A stretch of 64,000 bases of DNA from Priapulus caudatus. Taxonomy: Eukaryota; Priapulida; Priapulimorpha; Priapulimorphida; Priapulidae. Each line of letters begins with the position of its first letter. The first letter of the stretch is position 1. Below are positions 10,440 to 22,123 of the stretch, piece by piece. Both the position numbers and the translations under genes were made by a program. The stretch is taken from NCBI RefSeq assembly GCF_000485595.1, contig NW_014577141.1, forward strand, positions 257,869 through 321,868, in the 5' to 3' direction. The notes under the pieces were generated by a model. It saw only the letters and a list, made by a program, of their open reading frames with translations. It ran no database searches and had not been told where the DNA came from.

Positions 10440-13179
10440 CTTTCACATTCATAGTGACGACTGAAGCCGAACTAGGCTGAGATTAACCACTCCTAGTCCC
10501 ACGAGCTATATCTCAGCGCCCAGGTTGCAAATAGCTGACTGCGGCGCACAATGCCAAGCATTGCCATGCCAGCCGCGCTTATTGTGAAATCGCATGACTT
10601 TAGCCTGCTGCCTCCACTTTCCTCTCCATCCCTCATGATTGATCTGCTCAATGTCAAACATTGGGCAACAACGTCTTGAGTCTTATGCCCCGCGAAAAGT
10701 TTAACGCAGACAAAAGTCATACGAAACAACCTGGCAGAACAATCGTTCACACTTCCTGCCTAATGCAACTGCTTTCACGTGAAACGCTGCCTACAAGTGG
10801 CGAACTCAACAATCAGCCAATAGTCCAAGAGGTGCACAATGAAGCTGAATTTATATTCCTTGCTTTAATAATTGACACTTGGTTTCCGCGTCTCCGATAT
10901 ACGACGGTCTTAGTTGTAACATAGCTGGCGTTATGCTGCTTTAAATTCACATCTACGCAACAGCCCATGAATCTAGCCGTGATTTCATTTCAGTTTCATC
11001 TCAAAGATTTACCCGACTATGGCCATGTAGCAGCGCTGAAGTCATTTGCATGCCACGCTTAAGCCCTCTGATGATTCTTTTTTTCTTGGCTAATGCTGGT
11101 GAGAGCGAACTTCGTTTCATTCAACGTTGTTTTGCGTTATAACGGTCGTTGAGAAATAAAGATACTACTGGTCACTGAGGCGATCGCTATATTAATCAAT
11201 CTAATCTACTGTAACTCTCGCGAAAGCCCGCTTTAATACCCTTCTAGCGTTGACAGATATGACATGCTTGCTGCGTTATTTGTATCATAAGATTTTAATG
11301 TTTCCGTTACCCGTTACACCCATTATTCCAAATTTTTTTAATATTTCAAAGCCCTTACTCATTGTTGAATAACGCGATCCATCATGCGTAGACGCGTTTC
11401 TTCTAACGTCGTTAATACTTTATCGGACGGCAGTTTTCAGGGGACGCTTAACATTTGGGACTTTTTTTGAGACGTATAAAAAAGAGTATTTACAATAAAC
11501 GGACCAATTCAAAACATTGCTATTTTCTGCACACACCCATAGTGCGGCACCGCAGTTTTGTTGTCTGAGCCCGACCACGACTGATCGCAATCACTCGTAA
11601 GTTCAGATCACCAAACTGCACGCACCCAGCGCACGCACACCACGTGAAACATTGTTAGTTAAGATACATGACTTCCAGCAGCACATCGTTTATATAAAAC
11701 GAAATAAATCTGAATGAAGACATATTGCAACAATACATAACAGACCCGAACACTTCTGCCTGACTTTCAAATAGCGCCAAAAAGAGCGGATATCCGCCAT
11801 GGCATGCACTGCGAATAGACGCTTTTTCAGTCAAACCGTAGCATCGCTGCATCCCACTTCCCCTTCTATAACCAATCTAGTTTTCACACATTACAGACCA
11901 CGTGCATGCTGCGACGATGCTTTGATTTATATTTCACTGTCACGCGCCGTGCAACGGGCCGTTCAACGTATACGTACGATCGCGTAATATTGGGAAGAAA
12001 ATGCATGACAAACTCTACAGTACAGCTGCCATCATGCGCCCCGCCCCCTTCTCCTGGGTTCATCCAAAGGGTCTCACGTCCAGTGATTTATCACGGGCAT
12101 GCATCCGAAGTCGCAAGTATAGCAGGACCGCGGTCGACTACGCAACGAAGAGATCTATTGTATTTAACCCTGCAGTTTATACACGCTAATGGTACACAAC
12201 GACGCAGCGCATATCTCGAACTAACTAACAACGGATCCGTTCCCGAGCAACCGGGCTGAAATTTTGCGCAGCTATAACTCGTACACAGGCCCCGCCAAAA
12301 CGACCGCTCTTTTGCTCTATAGCCCAGTACATGGTTCGCGGAATGTTTCTCAGGAGACCGCCTTGGTTCGAACCGACTTATATAGCGGGGCGCGTGAGCG
12401 CGTTACATAGAACCTTCGACCGAGCGGTAATGAACGCGGATTGACTTATTTACGATGTTTTCGGCCGATTGGCCGGGATCGAACTTTTTTTCATACACTT
12501 ACGAAAACTCGCCGGAGGGAGGGCGGGGAGAACGGGCCTAATCTCCCACCAGCTATTCCTTTTAATTTCATCGGTTCTTAAGACACCTACGCAACGTTTA
12601 TCGTTGTTGACCGCCGGCATCCATCCGCACAAACGACGCTAGCAGTCAAGAAAATTTCCGCCGCTGGTGCGTTACATCTTATGCAACCGCCGATACATAC
12701 CTCGTTCTCTCCATCCATAATGCACCGCTAGCTACAGCTGTACTATAAGTCACAACCGCTTAACTATCATTCTCCCCCCGACTGACCATCACACATCTAG
12801 ATCTTTGGCGCGTTGCTTTCTAGAAGTGCCCCCCCCCCGCCCCAGACCTCGACTGTAAATACAGCACACACAGTAGAACGAATGACATTCTTGTCCATTA
12901 TATCAGGAGTACCTATAATATCTACCACCCGTCACGGCTTGTCTCATTATAACCCATCCAACTAGCTTCGCTGTTCTGCTGGCGACCCATCGCGTAATGT
13001 AGCACAGCCACGCCCATTACAACAGCAAGTGTCACCGAGGGTCCGCCTAAGTCCGTATAGTAGTGGAGTGTATCACATGCACAAATACAGCTAGCTCGTG
13101 CAAGGAATGAAGAACGACAGAGTTTTGCTGAGTAGGATGACGTCAATCGGCCCTACGACGCAAACGCAATCTCCCCACC
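10440..13179. repeat. Large duplicated block, copy A
   Basis: Runs from CCTTTCACATTCATAGTGAC to CGGCCCTACGACGCAAACGC and ends at an assembly gap. The same sequence order recurs in 13386-15860. Shared anchors include CTCAATGTCAAACAT (10647 and 13581), TCACACGTAACGTT-like runs, GGTTCGAACCGACTTATAT (12365 and 15121), and ATATCAGGAGTACC (12900 and 15615). Differences are mostly one-base indels. No conserved open reading frame survives between the copies, which argues against a gene. Confidence 0.85.
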
Positions 13180-13204
13180 NNNNNNNNNNNNNNNNNNNNN
13201 NNNN
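13180..13204. other. Assembly gap (25 N)
   Basis: Run of N between the two copies of the duplicated block. Confidence 1.
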
Positions 13205-13385
13205 GGGCTCAATCCAGGATGATCCGTGGCGCTGCCGTGCTGGTCCGGCCCGATCCGGCCCGATGATGCTTTTTTTCACCCGGATCGCCACGGATTATAA
13301 ATTTTACGGTCCGGGGAGATCCTGCCCCATCCGCGGTAATCCGTGGACAGTCCGGCCCCAGTGTGACTTTAGCTTTACAACAATC
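13205..13385. other. Short segment between gap and copy B
   Basis: Contains repeated GGTCCGGCCCGATCC/CGGATCGCCACGGAT words with internal dyad symmetry (ATCCGTGG and CCACGGAT). Possibly a fragment of another repeat. Confidence 0.4.
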
Positions 13386-15860
13386 GACCTTCACATCCAT
13401 AGTGACACTGAAGCGACTGAGGCTGAGATAATAACTCCTAACCCAGACGTACGTATGTCAGCGTCAGGTTCGCTAAATATCTGCGGCGAGCAATGCAAGC
13501 ATTGCCATGCCACCGAGTATTGGAAATCGATGATTTACCGCTGCCTCCCACCCCCCTCTCCATCCCTCATGATTGATTGCTCAATGTCAAACATGGGCAA
13601 CAACGTCTGAGTTAATGCCCGGCGAAAAGTTTAGACAAAAGTATAGAAAAACTGGCAGGAAAATTCGGTCGTGGCTTCCTGCTCTACATGCTTTCAGTGA
13701 AAACGCTGCTCAAGTGCAACTCAACAAAGCAAATAGCTCCAAAGGTGAAAGTGAAGTGAAATTAAGTCCTTGATTTAATAATTGACATTGGTTCGGTTCG
13801 AATTACGGGTTTAGTGGAACAGTAGCTGGGTTATGCTGTCTAATTGCACACTACGCAACGAGCACTGAACCTACCCGTGATTCATTTCAGTTCAGCTCAA
13901 AGATTTACCAGAATATGGCAGTAGCACGCTGAGCATTGCATGCCACGTACCTCCTCGATGATTTTATTCTTACTATGCTGTGAGGCGACTCGTTTCATTC
14001 AACGTTGTTTCGTTATAACGTCGTTGAGAAATAAGATACCACTGTCACTGAGGCGTCGGCTATATTATAACAACTAATCTATGTGCTGACTTTACCCTTT
14101 AGTTGACAATGAATGCTTGCGTTATTTGTTCATAAAAATTTAATGTTCCGTTACTCCGTTACACATTATTAAATTTTTTAATATATCAAAGCTATCATTG
14201 TTGGAAACGCGATCATATGGTAGAGCGCTTTCTTTAACGTCGTTTATATTTATCGGTCGCAGTTTTCAGGGTACGTATTTGGGGATTTTTTTTTACAAAA
14301 GTAAAGCGTATTACAAAGAGTATTTACAAAACGGACCAACAAAACATGCTATTTTCTGCACACACGCATAGTGCGCACCGCAGTTTTGTTGTCTAGCCGA
14401 CACGACTGATGCATCACTGTAAGTTCGATCACCAACGCACGCACCAGTGCACGCACACACGTGAACATTGTTGGTTAGATACATGACTTCACACACATCG
14501 TTTTATATAAAAGAACATAATCTGAACGAGACATAGCTAACAAGACATAACAGATCCGATACACTTTTGCCTGACTTCAATAGCGCAAGGAGCGATATGC
14601 CTCGATGCATGAGCAGATGACGACCTTTTCAAGTCCAACGGTAGCATCGCTGCACCAACTTCCCCTTTTATTAACCAATTAGTTTTCACACATCACAGAC
14701 CACGTGCATCTGCGACGATGCTTTGATTTATATCACTGTCACGCAGTAAACGGCCGTTCAACGTATACGTACGACGCGTATATGGGAAGAAATCAATGAC
14801 AGACCTACAGTCAGTGCCATCATCGCTCCCCCCCCCCCGTCTACGGTTCTCAAGGGTTCTCAACGTCCAGGTGATATCACGGGCATCATCGAAGTCCAAG
14901 TATAACAGACGCGCGCTCGACACGCAGACGAAGAGATCTATGTATTTTACCTGCGTTTATACACCTAATGACAAACGACGCAGCATCCGGATAATAAAAC
15001 GGATCCGGTTTCGAGCAACCGAGCTGAAATTTCGCGCAGCTATAACTGTAAAGGCCCCGCAACAACCTCCTTTGCTCTATGAGGAGTAATGGTTCGCGGA
15101 ATTTCTCGGGAGACCGCCTTGGTTCGAACCGACTTATATGCGGGGCGCGTGAGGCGCGTTACATAGAATTCGACGAGCGGTAATGAAGCGGATTGATTAT
15201 TTACGGATGATTTTTCGGCAGATCGGCCCGATCGACTTTTTTTCATGCACTTAGCGAAACTCGTGGGAGGGGGAGGGAGAACGGCCTAGATCTCCACGTA
15301 TGCTTTTATTTCATCGGTTCTTATAGACACCATGAACGTTTATCGGTGTTGACCGCGGCATCATCGCACAACGACGTAGCAGTCAGAAATGTCCCCGTGT
15401 GCGTACACCTAAGCACGCCGATACATACTGTGTTCCCATCATAAATGCACCGTAGTACCGCTGTACTATAGTCAGCAGCTAACGTATCATTCTCCCCCGA
15501 CTGGCCATCACAATCTTAGATCTTGGCACGTGCTTTCTAGAAGTCCCCCCCCCGCCTCACCTCGACCGTAAATACACACACACAGTAGACGATGACATGC
15601 GTTGTCCATTATATCAGGAGTACCATAATATCTACCACCCACGGCTGTCCATTATAACTAGCTTGTCGCTGGTTGCTGCGACCCACGCGGTATGTAGCAC
15701 GCCACGCACATTACAAGCAGCAAGTGGTCACCGAGGGTCGCCTAAGTCCGTATAGTAGTGTAGTGTAGCACATGCACAAATACGAGCAGCTCGTGCAGGG
15801 AATGAAGAACGACAGAGTTTGCTGAGTAGGGATGACCTCATCGGCCCTACGACGCAACCA
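13386..15860. repeat. Large duplicated block, copy B
   Basis: Colinear with 10440-13179 but about 10 percent shorter because of many small deletions. It continues without a gap into the 27-bp minisatellite, which shows what lies beyond the N gap that truncates copy A. I infer that it is a second reading of one locus, a haplotype copy, or a gap-fill from raw reads, rather than a recent true duplication. Confidence 0.85.
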
Positions 15861-16980
15861 ATCTGCCCCCACCCCGCCACCACCCTGGCCCGCCACCACC
15901 CCGCCACTACCCTGGCCCGCCCCCACCTCCCAACCACCTTGGCCCGCCACCACCTCGTTACCACCCTGGCCCGCCCCACCTCGCCACTACCCTGGCCCGC
16001 CCCCACCTCCCAACCACCTTGGCCCGCCACCACCTCGTCACCACCCTGGCCCGCCCCCACCTCCCAACCACCCTGGCCCGCCCCATCTCGCCACCACCCT
16101 GGCCTGCCCCACCTCGCCACTACGTCTGCGCCCCTGAACTCGTCAACACCCTGGCCCCACCACCTCAATCCACCGCTGCGCCGCCCACGACCTTCGTCAC
16201 ACCTGGCCCGCCCCACCTCCCAACACCTTGGCCCGCCACGCGCACGTCGTCACCGACCGCGCACCTCGCCACTACCTCGGCCCTGACCAACCTCGCACCA
16301 TCCTCGCGCCCGCCACCACCATGTCTGTCGTCACCCCTGGCCCGCGCCCACCTCCCAACCCAACCTGGCCCGCCCGCCACTCAACCAACCACCTGGGGCC
16401 CGCCTACCGAAACTCGTTACACCTTGGCGCCGCGCGCGACCTCCGCACTACGCGCTGGCTCGCCCGTCCAACTACTTGGCTCCACACCACCCTCACGTCA
16501 CCCCACCCTGGCCGCCCCCACTCCCACTACACGGCCGCCCACCTCCAACCACTTGCCCGCCACCGCCGTCGCGCACTACCCTGCCTCCCCCCTTCCCACC
16601 ACCCTGGCCGCCACCACGCCGTCGTCACCACCACCTGGCCCGCCCCCACCTCCCAACACCTGCGCCCATCTCGCCACCATCCGACGCTGGCGCTGCCGCC
16701 ACCTCGCCACGACCCTGGCCTCCCCACCTCGCCACCGCTGGCCTGCCCACACGCCTGCCTCCCCCCTGCGCACCAGCACTGCCGCCCCTACCTCGCAACC
16801 ACCCTGGCCTGCCCCCACCTCGCAACCAATTTGCATCCATCTCACCACCACCCCGTCCCCACGACACACTCCGCCCCAACCTGCCCCAACGCCACCATCC
16901 AGCCACCCCCTACGACACGACGACACCACCCAGCCACCCCCTACCACACGACGACAACATTCCGCCCACACCACTACCCC
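15861..16980. repeat. 27-bp C-rich minisatellite
   Basis: The unit is approximately CCTGGCCCGCCCCCACCTCC followed by CAACCAC, with variants CACCTCGTCACCAC. It is clean at 15880-16120 and degenerates to about 16980. Three frames are open for 200-340 codons with Pro/Thr/His-rich translations; these are artefacts of the repeat. Confidence 0.9.
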
Positions 16981-18240
16981 GCCCCCACAACACGCCACGC
17001 ATCAGCTTGGGTGTATGCGTACTCTGCAATGCTGGGCACATTGACAACCAGTAGACTTTCGTCGCCGTCATTGTCGTCGTCGTCGTCGCATATCTTTTGT
17101 TGTTATATATCGATCATGCCAGCCTCCGCCAACCCGCAGATATACATGCGCCCTCCCTATCCCTCCCTCCACCCCCTCCACACACACGCACATCACCACA
17201 GTCTACCCATCAATATTTCATAACGCCGCAAGAAACGGGAAAGAATGAACGCGCACCACCGAGCTGAAAACATCAGCTGCGAAACATCGGCACTTAATTG
17301 TGACGGCGACCCTTGTAGGTGATATCGTCGCTATGTGGGGCTAGCACTTATTCGAATTTTGAGCGAGAAAAAGTCATTACTCGACTCGAGCACTTCGAAA
17401 GAACGCCGCAAAAGCTGACCGCATACATCTGAGCCTGATGTGAGGAACCTGAGATCTGTCACATATAGTATGCAGTCACAGTGCTGTTGCCAGGCAGTAC
17501 TGTGCGACTATTTTAATTACAACTTATTATTAATTACTGAGTATTACTAATTGATCACTGAATATTGTTTTTCTTATTTCTTACCTATAGTAACTTTCAA
17601 GGCTACTAAACTTTTTGACTCGTAACGAAACTTTTCGTTTGCAAATATTTGCAAGTGCTTCTCGAACGATGTACTTTTTCGCGTGGAATATTACGAGACC
17701 CCGAGGTACATTTTCACCCCACTCAAACACTGCAACAGACCTGAACTCGAGTGAGTGTGCGAGCACTCTATTTCTTTCCACGGACGAGAAGTAACAGCAA
17801 CACGACTTCTCGCTTGGAGCAGCACTTCAGTAATAACTCCCTCCGTTACCAAGGCAACGAACGCCACTGTTCCTTCGAGAGAACGCAAAGGAAGTGGACG
17901 TTATGATCAATGGACGCCGACACAACGGAACGACAGAACAGAAATCAGCGCCAAATGTGTCTGAAATACAGCGACAGCGACATCCGCTAACATGCCTTCC
18001 GCGAAAAGTCGCCGTCACTGTACAACCGATTGCAAGGACACGCGATTCATCACAAGCGCCTATATACAAACACACGCGCACGCACGCACAACCACACGCA
18101 CATATTATACCCTCCGGTAGCAAACGTCGGAAATTATGCCTGACCTAGCTAGAGCTAACGATTAGAAAGTTGTTACATCGTGCGGGTTGCCTCCTCCTCT
18201 TCTTTCTCTTCCTCCTTCTCCTCCCCCTCTCGCTCATCGT
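16981..18240. other. Unannotated spacer
   Basis: Includes a CGTCGT run near 17075 and several short open frames without protein-like features. I see nothing I can support. Confidence 0.5.
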
Positions 18241-18296
18241 CGTCGTTATCGTTGCCGTTGTAGTCATCATCATCATCATCGTCATCATCATCATCG

Positions 18297-18341
<45 letters not shown>

Positions 18342-18380
18342 GCATCATCATCATCACCACCACCACCACCGCCACCCCCA
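18241..18380. repeat. (CAT)n/(CAC)n trinucleotide repeat
   Basis: About 40 triplets, CATCATCAT with CGT interruptions, then CACCACCAC. Poly-His, poly-Ile, poly-Asp and poly-Met frames across it are spurious. Confidence 0.95.
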
Positions 18381-18840
18381 CAATCAATTTGTTCATCATC
18401 GTCAGCGAGCACCATTATAGTAGAGCAGTAGGCCACTATCGACAGCGTAGACTCCACCCTGTAGCAGAGCAGTTTAAACAAAGGACGGCGTATTTGCCAG
18501 CGCTATAGAGCGCCACGGGACGTGGAAAGTCGCCTCCCTCGTTGCTGCTGGCGGTTGAATTTTCTGCTTCGTGCGTTAAGTACACAACGTACACAATCAT
18601 ATTGTTATCCCGATCGTAATTACATCTTACTGTGCTGTACACGCTGGAGAAGACGACCTTTCGTTTTCGCATTACCGCAGACTCGCGTGATCATATTCCT
18701 GAGATTACGAAAAATCAACGTCGGTCGGAAGACGTTTTTAATGGATCGGTCGAGTTACACACAATATTTTCGAACCACGACGTACGGATATCGCCGGGTA
18801 TTACTCTAGTTTCTGATTATACAAGCGCACTGACACAATA

Positions 18841-18930
18841 ATAACAAGGGAGATAATAATAACAGGAGTATAAGATAACAAGGGATTATTTTATAGGATA
18901 ATCTCCCTTATTACCTTACTCCTGGTAGCA
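18841..18930. mobile_element. Imperfect nested hairpin, GGAGT family
   Basis: CAGGAGTATAAG at 18862 pairs with CTTACTCCTG ending at 18923, and AAGGGAGATAAT near 18847 pairs with ATAATCTCCCTT near 18899. The outer CAGGAGT/ACTCCTG ends match the hairpins at 2186 and 2633. No clear flanking repeat. Confidence 0.45.
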
Positions 18931-19343
18931 TAGTGAGTAGGTGGGAACTGCAAGACATTACCTATCGGCAGGCATGCGACCAAGGTCATTGTAGAAAATA
19001 GGACAATTGTAGGTGTAAACATGAACCCATGGCATATGGAAGGGTGAAAGGGAGGAGGAGAATTTATAAGATGCTACAAATGGCTATGTAATAAGAGGAA
19101 GATTTTAATGAAATGAGGCAGGGTACTGAGCGCAGATAAAAATTTTACATAATTTCAATCGAAACTGCACGCATATGAATACCTTAGATGTTTAAATTAG
19201 CAGTAGGATTAAATTAATAGCCTTCGAGAGCATCTCATTTTGCTAAACCTTAGCATCAAAAATATCTCATTTTGCTGAGATCTCGGCATCCATTGTGAAT
19301 TATGAAGTTCGTCTAATAGAATTTTCTCTTTGTTACGTACATA

Positions 19344-19397
19344 ATAATATAAGGAGTTAATAAAAACACAATTTTCTTTATTAACTCCCGATAATAT
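19344..19397. mobile_element. 40-bp hairpin insertion with 7-bp flanking repeat
   Basis: ATAATAT at 19344-19350 and 19391-19397 flank a segment with perfect 12-bp arms, GGAGTTAATAAA and TTTATTAACTCC, around an A/C/T-rich loop. Same organisation as 2179-2237. Confidence 0.6.
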
Positions 19398-20599
19398 GGT
19401 GTTTTTTTATTACAAAATATCAGTATGTAATATCTTTGCTTCTGGATAAGTCACCTGCCCACTGATTAACTGACTCAACTACATGTAGTGTCAAGTCCAG
19501 GTACCGATTTTCATTTCTTGATCTTATTTACTAATTTATTAAATGAATTTACATTTTTTATGAACCAGGAATAATCAGCTGGTAAGATTCGTATTTCGTC
19601 ACATAAAACTCGCATTTATAGATCCTTTCATTCTCACGGCAATAACATCATTTCGGTGAATCCAACTTCGTCCCACAATTTGAAACCGGCCACGAGGAAA
19701 ACCAATAGATTGAACTGACACATTGTGCATCTAAGTGCAACTACCGCACAGAATCACTCTGCACGCCTTTGTTATCTTCAATGCGACATTTCAATTTGAA
19801 TCGCAATGATCAAATTCCAAAAATGATTTGCAAGCACATTTCATTAAGCACACGCCTCAATACCTTACCGGATAACATATCTACACGAAATGTGTGTACA
19901 TTAGATCGCACTATTGAACTACGTCAGGTGCTTCTGACGCTATTACATGTGACTCGATTACAATTTGCATTGAGGAGTGCTTGTTGGAAACCCCGCAAAC
20001 TGCATAGCTGTCACTGTACCGTGTAATCCGATGTGCACTCGGCTGAAAAGCGAGAAATTTTTAGGCATCAGCTTCCTTGTATAAAATCGCATGTTAATTA
20101 TTCTGTTATCAATGTAGGCAGGTGCTGCATCAGAAACATTCGGAGATTTTTCTCAGAAATCGGCCGTGTTTGCAATTATTGCGCCAACACTGCATCACGC
20201 TGAATAATCATGCCACCTGCATCCCTTCCCACTACTGCCTTTATATAAAGGGCCTCTATTTCCCCAATAATAAATAAAGCGCCAATAAATGTGCCACGAG
20301 CACTGCTCATTAAAGCTTGCTCATTATTGTGTTACTACTGACTACGCTCCTAAATTCCTTTAATAGGTATGCCGAGCTTGCTGCATTACTAATTGGTTCG
20401 ACAAAGGTGCCAAAGTCATCGTCTCTATAGATTTACAGGCAGAGTATTGAAGTAGCCACGGTATTATTGACTGATTCAGCAACCTAATGCCGCTCTCATG
20501 GGGCAGTCTACCTAATCTACGTAGAGTAATAATGTACACTAGTGGTTATGTGCTCTGTGATGCCAGGCGTCAGGGGCCAGAGACCACCCCAATATTTAC
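19398..20599. other. Unannotated AT-rich spacer
   Basis: No supported gene. An 85-codon open frame at 19769-20026 (+) has no recognisable domain. Confidence 0.5.
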
Positions 20600-20780
20600 G
20601 TTCGTACGCACGCACACACGCACGCACGCACGCACGCACGCACGAACAAACGAACCAAGGAGCTAAATATAACAGATATATAAATATAAGCTAAATATGA
20701 GTTATATTTAGCTACTTGAAACGAACGAACGAACAATCGCACACGTGTACGCACGCACCCACACATAACGTACGTACGTA
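20600..20780. repeat. (ACGC)n/(ACGA)n repeat carrying a hairpin insertion
   Basis: CGCACGCACGC and CGAACGAAC simple repeats surround 20656-20718. There the arms AAGGAGCTAAATATAAC and GTTATATTTAGCTACTT are complementary except for one position, and AAACGAAC lies on both sides. This looks like a hairpin of the same kind inserted into a microsatellite. Confidence 0.5.
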
Positions 20781-22095
20781 AATATACATATTTAGATTAG
20801 CACAGCAGTCTGTAAATCCATGCTGATAAAACTGCAATCGTTAATGAGTTGTGCAAAATCTTCGATAATAATATCAATTTCAGACTTCCACCAGAGATAG
20901 AGCTGCGTACAAACTACGTTCAACGCTACAACAGATTAGTGCTGCCATTCTGCAAAGCAGTCATAAATTATCTGTTAGCGAAACACTAATAATGTAGTTC
21001 AGTAGTATTATCTAGCGTTACAATGCGAAGCCATGTGAGTAATATTTAATATAATATTTTTGGTTTAATCGCTGGCTGGTATGCGATGTTTGCGCCCCTT
21101 TCGTTCCTCGTTTCGGAAGCTACCTACCGAGATCCCAATCCCCCCTCGGTTCTCCAAGTGGTTTATGGGTAAAATCAAACATGGAGCAAGCTGCTGTGTT
21201 CCCGTCGTTTCCTCGACAAAAGAACTCGATCGATTTTGATTGTATTCGGTGACAGATGTGAAGGTAACTCAAACAACGGCTCGGAAACTCTTCCGTATTG
21301 TACTTTCTGGAAGTTACGGGATGAGGAAGCAGTGTGCATGACATTAGCTCTGCGTTATTACATTGAGCGTCTTAATATAACCGCGCAATGGCAGCTCCGA
21401 CACGACGGCAGTGCAAGTCGTAGTACTACTACTAGTGCAGTGGTAGTGCCATAGCAGTATTGATATCGTACGCGCTTATTTCCAGTTGCGGCCGTAATAT
21501 TTGAAAGCACGAGATTTGGTGGTACGGTCTAGTACCGAGTTCCCCCGTATTCTCCATACTAATTGACTAGTTCAGAATTGTCGCATTCAGCTAGTTTAGT
21601 AGTTAGCCACAGTGAATACTGAAGTCAGAAGTGTAGACGGCACAAGTGATACGTTTTTTTGGTGTACTTGTTTCTGTGAAACTTAGGATTTAGGCATGCT
21701 GTTTGCATGCATACATAGACTGCTTACTGCATTGCGTAGATGGTAAAAATTCAAGACAGGTTTTTACATGCAGAGATTTCATCCAAACTTGTGGACTGCT
21801 ACCGGCGTTGATATTATACTTGTGCTATTCACTACATGTATAATTATGGTTATGACTAAAATTTGTGTTAGCGTTAAATGAAGGGGAAAATTTCGAGCAA
21901 TACAAACAACAGTGAAAGGCCTAGATAGTAGATTGCATATCCCAGCTAAGATTTCCAGTGTTATCTAAGCAAATGCCATTATCTCACAAGCCAAGGTCAA
22001 TATACACAAGTCCGTTGTATTTTTGCAGGTGTTTTTTTTCGAATTAGAACAGAATGTCAACCTTCACATTAAAACCGAATTGTTGTTTTATTTTC
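20781..22095. other. Upstream region of the LRR-Ig gene
   Basis: Holds the presumed promoter and any non-coding first exon of the receptor gene. I cannot place a transcription start. Short open frames here are not protein-like. Confidence 0.4.
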
Positions 22096-22123
22096 CAGGT
22101 GTAAAAGCTTCCGATAGGGCACG
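22096..22123 (+). other. Splice acceptor and 5' UTR before the LRR-Ig start codon
   Basis: TTGTTTTATTTTCCAG ends at 22098 and is a strong pyrimidine-rich acceptor. Transcript would resume at 22099, 25 bases before the ATG at 22124, so the gene probably has an intron in its 5' UTR. Confidence 0.55.

Noticed and set aside
15728-17223. Gly/Trp/Arg and Pro/Thr/His frames of up to 341 codons
   Set aside because: Product of the C-rich 27-bp array; no domain and no conserved frame.
18145-18508. Poly-His, poly-Ile, poly-Asp and poly-Met frames
   Set aside because: All are the same CAT repeat read in different frames.
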